64,000 nt of DNA, from NCBI RefSeq assembly GCF_009371985.2, contig NZ_VIKU02000001.1, forward strand, positions 806,001 through 870,000, read 5' to 3'. Every line of letters begins with the position of its first letter. The stretch's first letter is position 1. Below the pieces are notes generated by a model. The model saw nothing but the letters and a program-made list of their open reading frames with translations. It made no database searches and was not told the origin of the DNA. Below, one piece after another: positions 27,042-35,066 of the stretch. Made by a program: the position numbers and the translations under genes. This DNA comes from Pelagihabitans pacificus (GTDB lineage: Bacteria; Bacteroidota; Bacteroidia; Flavobacteriales; Flavobacteriaceae).

Positions 27042-27653
27042 TTATTGTTGTGGTTCTACTATGTTCAAAGGATACAAATCCCTTAAATACCGTATGTTCT
27101 TTTTCAACTCGGCTTTGACAAGCAAACTCGTTTGGCCATTTTGGTATTGCTCTTCCATATCGGTGTAATTCCGATGGTATAAACGATTCGCTTCCCTATT
27201 TCGAAGTTCGGTATAGGCACCTACTAGTTCGTTCTGTACGGCAATATAGACACCGTACTCCGTCTCACGCTGGGTATTGATGGTAATTATCGCTTTGGAT
27301 GGACTATCGGAAGACGTTTGGTCCCTTAAACCCATGCAATAGTCACAGTAGTCTGGATGGTTCGGGTCTGCCCCCCCGTTATCGATAAACGAAATAGCCA
27401 TGGAGCGCAACTCCTTCAGGTCTATTCGCTCATTTTTTACCAGTAATCGACCTTCTCCATCGACCCATACGGGAAAGAGGTTCTTCCTCTTATATTCAAT
27501 TGCAATCGGATCGGTATTCTCACGTGGAAGTTTTCTATCGATACCGGCATCGGTTTCAATCGTAGTGGTGACCAAGAAAAAAATTAGTAATAGAAATGCA
27601 ATGTCGGCCATTGAACCTGCATTTACGGTAGGGATCTGTGTTCTTTTTCCCAT
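27042..27653 (-). CDS. exbD: ExbD/TolR family biopolymer transport protein (copy 3)
   Basis: 203 residues. Membrane helix with the Asp: GSMADIAFLLLIFFLVTTTI. The periplasmic domain is extended by an insert with a CDYCMG Cys pair (around residues 98-103) also found, as CNYCSGG, in copy 1 at 29123-29743. The block AIITINTQRETEYGVYIAVQNELVGAYTELRNRE is shared with copy 1. It follows the PorT gene at a distance of 189 bases, so it may have its own promoter, though none was recognised. Confidence 0.9.
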   Translation of the reverse strand: MGKRTQIPTVNAGSMADIAFLLLIFFLVTTTIETDAGIDRKLPRENTDPIAIEYKRKNLFPVWVDGEGRLLVKNERIDLKELRSMAISFIDNGGADPNHPDYCDYCMGLRDQTSSDSPSKAIITINTQRETEYGVYIAVQNELVGAYTELRNREANRLYHRNYTDMEEQYQNGQTSLLVKAELKKNIRYLRDLYPLNIVEPQQ

Positions 27654-27842
27654 GATTCTAAATTTAATCGTTCAACAATAGTTTTTCCATGCTCGGAAAA
27701 GCTATGGCAATCAATTAGGGGGGCGTATAGAATAGTTAAACAATGCTGTGGATACAGCAGTTTATAGGAAAGTGATGGAGTTAAAAAAATATCAAGATCC
27801 GTGCCATGGAACAGATGGCTACGGAAAAAACCGAAAAGAGAC

Positions 27843-28529
27843 CTATAGAATATAGAAAATAAAGCCGATCCGCAGTGGTCGAAGGCCGATATCCTGGTCA
27901 TTGACCTGAACACCATCGTTGAAAAGATTGTTCAACATATAATAGGCATGTATATTAAAACTATGATATCCCAAATTGAGGGCAAGCCCGTATTGAAACT
28001 TGCGTACATCGGTATTAAAAAATGAGTCTTTAAATTGGTCGGTTACCAGCTTCGACCTTGCCCCCAAAAGATAAGCCAGTTTCACTCCGGCATAAATCCT
28101 ATAGAATCGATATTCCGTAGCGGTCGAAGTACGCCAACGAAACTGGATCGGCATTTCCAACATATGGGTCTCCAGTTTATTTCGATTGAAGTTGGCTCCA
28201 CCCCCATCTACCTCATATTCAATACCGTTGGCAGTCTCCGAAGCTACCAGATTGGAATAATAGGAATAGACCCCGTAACCCAGCCCTATGCCCAGTCCGG
28301 TAGTTCTTGTACGATTTAAGGGGATATCCTTTATGAATCCGGCCTGTAAGCCATAGGATAGGCTTCGTTGGGTAACGTCTTCCGGTTGTTGCAATAGAAA
28401 GTTATAGGTGATGCCCAAATAGAATTGATCTTCAAGATAGCGATCATCGGTGGAAATTGTATCCTGTAATGTCTGGGCCCTGACACCTAGCGCTAAAATA
28501 AAAGACACCCCGACAAGATATAACTTCAT
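27843..28529 (-). CDS. PorT-family outer-membrane beta-barrel protein
   Basis: 228 residues. Signal peptide MKLYLVGVSFILALGVRAQ, then alternating strands ending LRPLRIGFIFYIL, a barrel terminus. Typical PorT-family phrases: FYLGITYNFLLQQP, SYGLQAGFIKDIPL, TGLGIGLGYGVYSYYSNL, ETHMLEMPIQFRWRTS. PorT in Porphyromonas and its homologue SprT in Flavobacterium take part in type IX secretion and gliding; the family also contains other barrels, so this exact role is likely but not proven. It lies between two exbD pairs, and a terminator/promoter overlap directly precedes it. Confidence 0.75.
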   Translation of the reverse strand: MKLYLVGVSFILALGVRAQTLQDTISTDDRYLEDQFYLGITYNFLLQQPEDVTQRSLSYGLQAGFIKDIPLNRTRTTGLGIGLGYGVYSYYSNLVASETANGIEYEVDGGGANFNRNKLETHMLEMPIQFRWRTSTATEYRFYRIYAGVKLAYLLGARSKLVTDQFKDSFFNTDVRKFQYGLALNLGYHSFNIHAYYMLNNLFNDGVQVNDQDIGLRPLRIGFIFYIL

Positions 28530-28534
28530 AAATA

Positions 28535-28564
28535 TAAAGGTAAATAAATAAAAAACGCTCCAAA
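28535..28564 (-). promoter_or_regulatory. Candidate PorT promoter inside the upstream terminator
   Basis: On the minus strand TTTG (28564-28561), 18 bases, then TACCTTTA (28542-28535), one base off TAnnTTTG. The -33 element is part of the terminator stem. The -7 element ends six bases before the ATG, so the message would be leaderless or nearly so. Confidence 0.4.
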
Positions 28565-28583
28565 AAGTGTTTTTTGGAGCGTA
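28549..28583 (-). terminator. Terminator between exbD (copy 2) and PorT gene
   Basis: 12-base perfect stem ACGCTCCAAAAA / TTTTTGGAGCGT (28555-28566 with 28571-28582), GTGT loop, followed on the minus strand by TTTTT. It ends the ExbB-to-ExbD transcript. Confidence 0.85.
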
Positions 28584-28611
28584 CTACTATAACTAAGTTT
28601 GAAACGTTGAT

Positions 28612-29097
28612 TTAATTCTGAATGTTTCTGAAGGCATCACCTTCATAAGTGGTGTAATTGACCTTTAAGGCATTTACTTTACGTAATTCTAGCTTAATAT
28701 CAGCAATCAAACCCATATTTGCATTCTTATCGACCTTCAATGAAGTAGTCAATACATTTTGTAGTTCCTGAGGCTTTTTGGCCCTTTCCATCAAAATGTA
28801 ATCCCCAACTTCGGAAGCGTTAGCGAACTTGTCGTTCAGTTGTATCTTGGATTCCGTACCGAACACCTTCTGATACTCTTGGGTGGGCGCACCGACATAG
28901 ATAGTGATGACCCTATCTTTCTTTTCTAGTTTTTTGATTTCGCTCGCATTCGGTAATACGTTCTCAACCATTACACTACTATCCTTCATAACGGTCACCG
29001 TCATGAAAAAGAACAAGAGCATAAAAACAATATCGGGCAAGGATGCTGTTGACACCGCCGGAACTTCACCGCTTTTCTTCTTTGCAAATTTAGACAT
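28612..29097 (-). CDS. exbD: ExbD/TolR family biopolymer transport protein (copy 2)
   Basis: 161 residues. Membrane helix TASLPDIVFMLLFFFMTVTV with the conserved Asp near residue 22. Periplasmic part: KKDRVITIYVGAPTQEYQKV, ILMERAKKPQELQNVLTTSLK, LKVNYTTYEGDAFRNIQN, closely matching copy 4. It lies 25 bases after copy 1; the terminator after it closes the ExbB unit. The pair copy 1 + copy 2 has one longer and one shorter ExbD, and the same order recurs after the PorT gene. Confidence 0.92.
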   Translation of the reverse strand: MSKFAKKKSGEVPAVSTASLPDIVFMLLFFFMTVTVMKDSSVMVENVLPNASEIKKLEKKDRVITIYVGAPTQEYQKVFGTESKIQLNDKFANASEVGDYILMERAKKPQELQNVLTTSLKVDKNANMGLIADIKLELRKVNALKVNYTTYEGDAFRNIQN

Positions 29098-29122
29098 ATC
29101 TAATAGTTTTTAATGCTTCTTA

Positions 29123-29743
29123 TTAGCTACTGGAACCTCCGGAGGTAGTTTCCGCCTCGGATAACTTCTGTGGGAACATTTCTTGGATTCTGGTAATTTT
29201 TTCCTTGAGCTCCTCTTTGACACTGGGAGGAGTTTCCTGCTTAATGTAGTCCGCTTCCATATCAGTGAACTTACGATTGAAAAGGCGCTCCGATTCCCTA
29301 TTCCGCAAATCGTTATAGGCACCTACCAATTCATTCTGAACGGTAATGTAGGTACCGTACTTCGTCTCACGATCATTCTTCAAGGAGATAATCGCTTTTG
29401 TGGGGTTGTCCGAAGAAGATGCATCCCTTCTACCGCCACTACAGTAATTACAACTACCATCACCGTTATTCTCTAAAAAAGCTTTCGCCTTTTCACGCAA
29501 GTTCTTCAGTTCTATCAACTCTCCATCAGCCAGTAACTGACCGGCTTTGTTGATGTTCACTTGGAAGATGTTTTTCTGCTTGATAACCACATCGGTTTCA
29601 GGCGGTTCGATAGGCGGTAACATCCGATCCAGACCGGCATCCGTTTCAATAGTGGTAGTCACTAAGAAAAAGATAAGCAATAAGAATGCTATGTCGGCCA
29701 TAGACCCTGCGTTCACTTCCGGTGCTCCTGCTCTTCTAGGCAT
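29123..29743 (-). CDS. exbD: ExbD/TolR family biopolymer transport protein (copy 1)
   Basis: 206 residues. Membrane helix MADIAFLLLIFFLVTTTI with the essential Asp. The longer periplasmic domain includes CNYCSGG (about residues 93-99) and IISLKNDRETKYGTYITVQN, then NELVGAYNDLRNRESERLF, and ends with a Ser-rich tail. It is 11 bases after the small membrane protein. Acts with the ExbB encoded two genes upstream. Confidence 0.92.
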   Translation of the reverse strand: MPRRAGAPEVNAGSMADIAFLLLIFFLVTTTIETDAGLDRMLPPIEPPETDVVIKQKNIFQVNINKAGQLLADGELIELKNLREKAKAFLENNGDGSCNYCSGGRRDASSSDNPTKAIISLKNDRETKYGTYITVQNELVGAYNDLRNRESERLFNRKFTDMEADYIKQETPPSVKEELKEKITRIQEMFPQKLSEAETTSGGSSS

Positions 29744-29754
29744 AATCTATACTT

Positions 29755-30186
29755 TTATTTACTAAAAATTTTCTTTACGGATGGTACTATCATCAGTATC
29801 ACGGCAATGGCCGTAAGGATAAAAAATACGTACAGCCCCATCCCGATCTTCTTAACGGTACTTTCATCCGACATTTCCATATATTCCGGCGCAACATCGG
29901 TTCCACTGGACATCACATAGGAAATAATGGCGACTAGGGCAAAACCTCCTATTGCGAATAAGGTTTTCTTTAGTCCAGCAGGATTTGAAAACATATTTTT
30001 CAACGCAAAACCTAGGCTAAATACCACCGCGATGCCCAATAACAGATAGGTTAACCAAAACATGGCGTTCATCGCCCCACTTTGAGCCGCCTCCGCAGGG
30101 GGCATGTTGGAATCGGGAAGCATTAACCAAAGTACCGCACTTATCAACCCCACCGCTATTAAAGCTATTTTTACAATCTTACTCAT
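29755..30186 (-). CDS. Small four-helix membrane protein of the ExbB locus
   Basis: 143 residues with four hydrophobic segments: IVKIALIAVGLISAVLWLML, AMFWLTYLLLGIAVVFSLGF, TLFAIGGFALVAIISYVM and IGMGLYVFFILTAIAVILMI. Not recognised as a named family, but a protein of this size and topology is usual between exbB and exbD in Bacteroidota. The gap to exbB is 25 bases, to exbD 11 bases. A role in assembling or gating the ExbBD motor is inferred from position only. Confidence 0.75.
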   Translation of the reverse strand: MSKIVKIALIAVGLISAVLWLMLPDSNMPPAEAAQSGAMNAMFWLTYLLLGIAVVFSLGFALKNMFSNPAGLKKTLFAIGGFALVAIISYVMSSGTDVAPEYMEMSDESTVKKIGMGLYVFFILTAIAVILMIVPSVKKIFSK

Positions 30187-30211
30187 CTTTCTATTGTTTA
30201 GGGTGTACGAC

Positions 30212-30958
30212 TTATTTCTTATGGTCTACCAACATATCGATCAAAGAGATGGAAGAATCTTCCATATCGTTTACGATGCTATCAATTTTTGCGATGATAT
30301 AATTGTAGAAAATCTGAAGGATAATTGCAGTGATCAGACCAAATACCGTTGTCAAAAGCGCCACCTGGATGTCACCTGCAATCAATGAAGCACTTAGGTT
30401 ACCGACAGCGGCAATTTTTTGGAATGCCTGAATCATACCAATTACCGTACCCATGAAACCAAGCATCGGGGCAATTGCGATAAACAACGACAACCAAGAC
30501 ACGTTTTTCTCTAATTGGCCCATCTGAACCCCCCCATAGGCTACAACGGCTTTTTCAGCAGACTCCACGCTTTCCCCAGCCCTATCCAAACCTTGATAGT
30601 AGATAGAGGCAACGGGACCTTTGGTATTTCTGCAGACTTCCTTGGCCGCTTCCACACCGCCGGAAGCCAAAGCGTCTTCAACCTGCTGCTTCAATTTGGT
30701 GGTATTGGTGCTCGCCAAGTTCAAGTAGATAATTCTTTCGATGGCAACGGCAAGACCAAGAATCAAACACAAAAGAACGATACCCATGAAACCGGCACCT
30801 CCTTGTATAAACTGCTCTTTCAACACTTGGGTGAAACCTTTGGAGGCCTCTTCCGGTGCGTCCTGGAACATTGTAGCGGCAGTTGCCATGGCATTTACCG
30901 TATTGGTGCTTAATATAAACAAACCACTTACAGTTAGGGTAGAGAATAATTTTTTCAT
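30212..30958 (-). CDS. exbB: MotA/TolQ/ExbB proton channel family protein
   Basis: 248 residues. An N-terminal hydrophobic segment (LTVSGLFILSTNTVNAMA) resembling a signal, then three membrane helices: GGAGFMGIVLLCLILGLAVAIERIIY, LFIAIAPMLGFMGTVIGMIQAFQ (the family signature GTVxGMIxAF) and VALLTTVFGLITAIILQIFY. Five to seven subunits surround an ExbD dimer as a proton-driven rotary motor. First gene of the locus. No TonB gene is adjacent, so the partner at the outer membrane must be encoded elsewhere or be a different system. Confidence 0.93.
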   Translation of the reverse strand: MKKLFSTLTVSGLFILSTNTVNAMATAATMFQDAPEEASKGFTQVLKEQFIQGGAGFMGIVLLCLILGLAVAIERIIYLNLASTNTTKLKQQVEDALASGGVEAAKEVCRNTKGPVASIYYQGLDRAGESVESAEKAVVAYGGVQMGQLEKNVSWLSLFIAIAPMLGFMGTVIGMIQAFQKIAAVGNLSASLIAGDIQVALLTTVFGLITAIILQIFYNYIIAKIDSIVNDMEDSSISLIDMLVDHKK

Positions 30959-31032
30959 TTTTTCAAACTTAAATTAGTTAGTTAATAATGCTAAAGATAA
31001 AAAAATTTCGCAATAATGAAAGCAAAACTTTG

Positions 31033-31120
31033 CAGAGAGGAAGGGATTCGAACCCTCGATACACTTTTGGTGTATACACACTTTCCAGGCGTGCGCCTTC
31101 GACCACTCGGCCACCTCTCT
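31033..31120 (-). tRNA. tRNA-Ser (GGA)
   Basis: 88 bases. Acceptor stem AGAGAGG / CCTCTCT, discriminator G, type-II long variable arm (GTGTATACACCAAAAGTGTA region), T arm GAGGGTTCGAATCCCTT and anticodon loop CTGGAAA giving anticodon GGA (UCC/UCU codons). CCA is not encoded. Confidence 0.95.
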
Positions 31121-31189
31121 AATCAGTAATTATAAGGGGTGCCCAAATAACGAAAAAAATATTAGTTGAGGAAATTAATAGTGTAAATT

Positions 31190-32209
31190 TTATGCCATCT
31201 CGCCCCTGATCGAGGTTTCAAAGATTGTTTTAAAAGACTTTCCCGAGACCCCTCTCCCCAAAAGGTACATGAGTTTGGTAATGGCGGCTTCCGAGGTCAT
31301 ATCCTTTCCATTGACCACGTGTAGTTTTTTTAGGTGCTGGCTGGTCTGGTATTGTCCCATGAGCACCCCACCTCCGACACATTGCGTAACACTGATGATA
31401 TGTATGCCCCGTTGTATCGCTTTTTTCAATATATCCGTCACCCATGATTCCGTAGGTGCATTCCCGGAGCCGTAGGTTTCCAGAATTAATGCTTTTAGGC
31501 CCGGGGTATCGAGCACATTTTGGAGCAACTGCGGGGAAAGGCCGGGAAACAACTTCAAAATGCCAACATTGGTATCCATAGATTTATGTACCACCAGTCG
31601 TTTTTGGCGCTTGCGTGGTAACAAGGCTTCCTTGAATACCTTTAAATGAACACCGGATTCGGCAAGTGGTGGATAATTCGGTGATTGAAAGGCCTCAAAA
31701 TGCTCTGCATTGATTTTAGTGGTTCTATTGGCCCTCAAAAGCTTGTATTCAAAATAAAGTCCTACCTCTTGAATTACGGGCTTTCCTTTCTCGGTCAACG
31801 CCGCGATCTGTACCGAGGTAATCAAATTTTCCTTGGCATCGGTCCGCAGATCACCGATGGGTAATTGGCTACCGGTAAAGATGACGGGTTTGGTCAGGTT
31901 CTCCAACATATAACCAATGGCGGAGGCCGTATAACTCATGGTATCGCTGCCGTGAAGCACCACGAACCCGTCATGGGTGTCGTAATGGCTTTCGATGATG
32001 GTGGCAAGATCCACCCAATGGGCAGGGTTCATATTGGAAGAATCGATGGGTTTTTTGAAAGAGACGGTATCGATTGCACAATCCAATTGATAGAGCTCAG
32101 GAATATGCTTCAACAGCTTTTTAAAGTCGAATGCCTTCAGGGTATCCGTCGCATAATCCTTTACCATTCCGATGGTACCGCCGGTGTAAATCAGTAATAT
32201 TTTGGTCAC
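31190..32209 (-). CDS. ansA: Type I asparaginase
   Basis: About 339 residues from a GTG at 32209, chosen because GGAGG lies five bases upstream; an in-frame GTG at 32221 is an alternative. Hydrolyses L-asparagine to aspartate and ammonia. First catalytic motif LLIYTGGTIGMVKD (Thr), second LHGSDTMSYTASAIGYML (Thr/Asp), then PVIFTGSQLPIGDLRTDAKEN and GLKALILETYGSGNAP. No signal peptide, so a cytoplasmic type I enzyme. The gene is 31-44 bases after tatD and probably co-transcribed with it. Confidence 0.92.
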   Translation of the reverse strand: MTKILLIYTGGTIGMVKDYATDTLKAFDFKKLLKHIPELYQLDCAIDTVSFKKPIDSSNMNPAHWVDLATIIESHYDTHDGFVVLHGSDTMSYTASAIGYMLENLTKPVIFTGSQLPIGDLRTDAKENLITSVQIAALTEKGKPVIQEVGLYFEYKLLRANRTTKINAEHFEAFQSPNYPPLAESGVHLKVFKEALLPRKRQKRLVVHKSMDTNVGILKLFPGLSPQLLQNVLDTPGLKALILETYGSGNAPTESWVTDILKKAIQRGIHIISVTQCVGGGVLMGQYQTSQHLKKLHVVNGKDMTSEAAITKLMYLLGRGVSGKSFKTIFETSIRGEMA

Positions 32210-32252
32210 CTTGTCCTCCACAAATACTTTGTTTTAAGTTGCTATGCTCTGG

Positions 32253-33020
32253 TCAAATCCCAAAAACAGCCTTCGAGTTCCGTGTGGTAATTTCAGCAAT
32301 CTCTTCGATATCCTTGTTGTAAATATCCGATAATTTCCGCGCTACATGGAGCAGATAGCTGCTTTCGTTACGCTTTCCCCGAAAGGGCATGGGCGCCAGA
32401 TAGGGAGCGTCGGTTTCAAGAACGATATGCTCCAGGGGAATTTCCTGCAAAAAAGTATCTATTTTTCCATTTTTAAAGGTGACCACTCCGCCAATCCCCA
32501 ATTTCATATTGTAGGATATGGCTTTATGTGCCTGCTCCAAAGTACCCGTAAAGCAATGAAAGATACCAAAAAGGTCGTCATCCTTCTTTTCCTCTAGAAT
32601 CGCAAAAATCTCGTCAAAAGCTTCCCTACAATGAATAACGATGGGCAGCCTGTGCTTTTTTGCCAAATCGATTTGAATTCGGAAGGCTTCTTGCTGTTGT
32701 GCTAAAAAACTCTTATCCCAATACAGGTCGATACCGATTTCACCTACTGCATAAAATTTACGCTGATCAAGCATCTCCCTAACATGTTCCAATTCTTCCT
32801 CAAAGTGGTCCTTTACATGCGTAGGGTGCAGTCCCATCATCAAGAACATTTGGTCGGGATACCTGTTTTGAAGTGCCAACATTGCATCTGTATAGGTAGA
32901 GTCGATGGCCGGGATGAAAAAACGTTGCACGCCCACAGCGATTGCCCTATCAATGACGGCATCCCTATCGCCCTCAAAAGCTTCGCTGTACAAATGTGTA
33001 TGGGTATCGGTCAAAATCAT
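32253..33020 (-). CDS. tatD: TatD family hydrolase
   Basis: 255 residues. Metal-dependent deoxyribonuclease family. Metal ligands: TDTHTHLY (HxH), VGEIGIDLYW (Glu), PIVIHCREAF (His), IFHCFTG (His), VLETDAPYLAPMPFRGKRN (Asp). All motifs are intact. Divergent from the retropepsin-like gene on the other strand, with a 58-base gap. Role in DNA repair/fragmentation is known for E. coli relatives; physiological function here is inferred. Confidence 0.92.
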   Translation of the reverse strand: MILTDTHTHLYSEAFEGDRDAVIDRAIAVGVQRFFIPAIDSTYTDAMLALQNRYPDQMFLMMGLHPTHVKDHFEEELEHVREMLDQRKFYAVGEIGIDLYWDKSFLAQQQEAFRIQIDLAKKHRLPIVIHCREAFDEIFAILEEKKDDDLFGIFHCFTGTLEQAHKAISYNMKLGIGGVVTFKNGKIDTFLQEIPLEHIVLETDAPYLAPMPFRGKRNESSYLLHVARKLSDIYNKDIEEIAEITTRNSKAVFGI

Positions 33021-33078
33021 GCTGTAAAAATAGGCTTATCTTTGTGAAACGAAAGATGAACAAAACGACAATTGAAAA

Positions 33079-33534
33079 ATGGGTCTGAAAAAGTTCCTGA
33101 AAAAGAAAAATTACATCAAAGTGCCATTGGTGCTCACAGCGACGAATCATTTTGAAGTCGCAGCTACCATCAACGGCATCACAGGTCGTTTCATATTGGA
33201 CACGGGGGCCTCGAATACCTGTGTGGGATTCGATAAAATCGATTTATTCCAACTCACTTCCAAAGCCTCAAAAATAAAGGCAGCCGGAGCAGGTGCGACC
33301 AATATGGATACCTTGATATCCACCAAAAATGAAATCGCTATCGGTGATTGGAAAAAAGGAAAGTTAAAAATCGTTCTTTTTGATCTGGTGCACGTGAACG
33401 AGGCGCTCACGGCCCATAAGGCGCTCCCGGTAGATGGAATCATTGGCGCCGATCTATTGAAAAAAACCAAGGCGATTATTGATTACAACAAATGCTGTTT
33501 GTACCTCAAAGTAAAAACCAAAAAATCCAAATAA
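33079..33534 (+). CDS. Small retropepsin-like aspartic protease domain protein
   Basis: 151 residues. Single retropepsin-type domain: the catalytic signature is FILDTGASNTCVGFDKIDLF, and the second conserved region is LPVDGIIGADLLKKTKAIIDY. One active-site motif per chain means activity would need a dimer, as in retroviral proteases. There is no signal peptide; the start at 33079 is the first ATG of the frame. No neighbour indicates a substrate. Confidence 0.82.
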   Translation: MGLKKFLKKKNYIKVPLVLTATNHFEVAATINGITGRFILDTGASNTCVGFDKIDLFQLTSKASKIKAAGAGATNMDTLISTKNEIAIGDWKKGKLKIVLFDLVHVNEALTAHKALPVDGIIGADLLKKTKAIIDYNKCCLYLKVKTKKSK

Positions 33535-33652
33535 TAAAAGTCCATAGGCTGTCCGACTTTGGCACATTAAACGACTATTTAGGACCTTTGGTAGAATAAC
33601 GGCAATGATCTTTCGTAGATGTGGTTCTGTTAATAATCTCAACCTATCTGCG

Positions 33653-34993
33653 ATGAAACGCATACATATTCCGCTAGCCCTACTCGGGCCGCTTCTATTC
33701 CTGACTTCCTGTGCAAAGGATGATGTTTCCTATTCGCCCATTACCGAAGAAAACGAACTAAGGGCACTACTCGAAGCCCGCTATGGCTCATTAGATTCCT
33801 TAATCATGCCTGAAAGCGGTGACTTCACCACAATCCCCGCCGACCCCAAAAATCCGATTACGCTCGAGAAAGTAGTACTGGGAAAACTGCTTTTTCACGA
33901 AACCGGCTTGGCCTTGAACCCGACAAAACCACAGGGATTAAACACGTATTCCTGTGCAAGTTGTCATCACGCGGCAGCTGCTTTTCAAAGTGGTTCAAAA
34001 CAAGGAATTGGCGAAGGGGGCGTGGGCTTTGGCCTGCTAGGGGAATCAAGGGTCATGAGCATGGAGTATGAAGACACGACCATCGATGTACAACCGATAC
34101 GATCTCCTACTATTTTGAATGCTGCCTTTCAAGATGTAATGCTTTGGAACGGCCAGTTCGGAGCAACCAAATCAAATTTGGGTACAGAAACCGAATGGAC
34201 CGAGGGCACTCCCAAAGAGACCAATAATCTAGGGTTTGAAGGATTGGAAACCCAAGCGATTGCCGGATTGGAGGTACACCGACTCCGATGTGATCCCGAT
34301 ATGGTGAAAAACAGTGGCTACAAGCCACTATTTGATGCCGCTTATCCAGCCATTCCTGAATCGGAGCGATACTCCAAACTGAATGCCGCCTTAGCCATTG
34401 CCGCCTACGAACGAACAGTGATGGCCAACCAGGCCCCTTTTCAGGAATGGTTACGGGGGGTACCCAATAGCCTAAGCGCTAACGAAATCAAAGGGGCCCT
34501 ACTTTTTTATGGAAAAGGGGAGTGTTACCAATGTCATTCCGGTCCCGGTTTGAACGGAATGGATTTCCATGCACTGGGAATGAAAGATCTTGAGGGAGCA
34601 GATGTCCATGGGAATGTTGATAAGGATACCCGAAAAGGGCGGGGTGGATTTACCAAAAATCCAGAAGACGAATACCGTTTTAAAACACCCACCTTATACA
34701 ATCTAAGGAATCTTCGATTTTTAGGCCACGGAGCAAGTTTTTCAAGCATTAGGGACGTCATAGTGTACAAGAACAAGGCCGTGTCCGAGAACGTACTAGT
34801 GCCCGCCAACAAGCTATCACCGTTTTTTGCACCATTGAACCTCAGCGAGACGGAAATTGATCAGCTTACCGCATTTGTCGAGAAGGGGCTCTACGATCCG
34901 AACCTTCATCGATATGTGCCGGAAAGTCTACCAACGGGGAATTGTTTTCCGGTGGCCGATGATCAGGCCAAGGCTGATCTTGGATGTAATTGA
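33653..34993 (+). CDS. Di-heme cytochrome c peroxidase (MauG/CcpA-like) lipoprotein
   Basis: About 446 residues from the ATG at 33653 (16 residues inside the open frame), where the lipoprotein signal MKRIHIPLALLGPLLFLTSC begins. Two c-type heme sites: CASCHHAAAAF (around residue 99) and CYQCHSGPGL (around residue 288). GKLLFHETGLALNP and FKTPTLYNLRNLRFLGHGA are typical of the family. Exported and membrane-anchored; likely reduces hydrogen peroxide or acts in MauG-like oxidation. A terminator follows. Confidence 0.9.
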   Translation: MKRIHIPLALLGPLLFLTSCAKDDVSYSPITEENELRALLEARYGSLDSLIMPESGDFTTIPADPKNPITLEKVVLGKLLFHETGLALNPTKPQGLNTYSCASCHHAAAAFQSGSKQGIGEGGVGFGLLGESRVMSMEYEDTTIDVQPIRSPTILNAAFQDVMLWNGQFGATKSNLGTETEWTEGTPKETNNLGFEGLETQAIAGLEVHRLRCDPDMVKNSGYKPLFDAAYPAIPESERYSKLNAALAIAAYERTVMANQAPFQEWLRGVPNSLSANEIKGALLFYGKGECYQCHSGPGLNGMDFHALGMKDLEGADVHGNVDKDTRKGRGGFTKNPEDEYRFKTPTLYNLRNLRFLGHGASFSSIRDVIVYKNKAVSENVLVPANKLSPFFAPLNLSETEIDQLTAFVEKGLYDPNLHRYVPESLPTGNCFPVADDQAKADLGCN

Positions 34994-35021
34994 ACAAGCC
35001 AAATCAAATTGCAAAACAGAA

Positions 35022-35050
35022 AAACCTGATGTTGCCATCAGGTTTTTTTT
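35022..35050 (+). terminator. Terminator after the di-heme peroxidase gene (also serves odhB side)
   Basis: AAACCTGATG / CATCAGGTTT hairpin followed by eight T on the plus strand, 30 bases after the stop. The matching A run on the other side allows use by the convergent odhB transcript too. Confidence 0.85.
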
Positions 35051-35066
35051 ACCTTTTAAAACTGTG

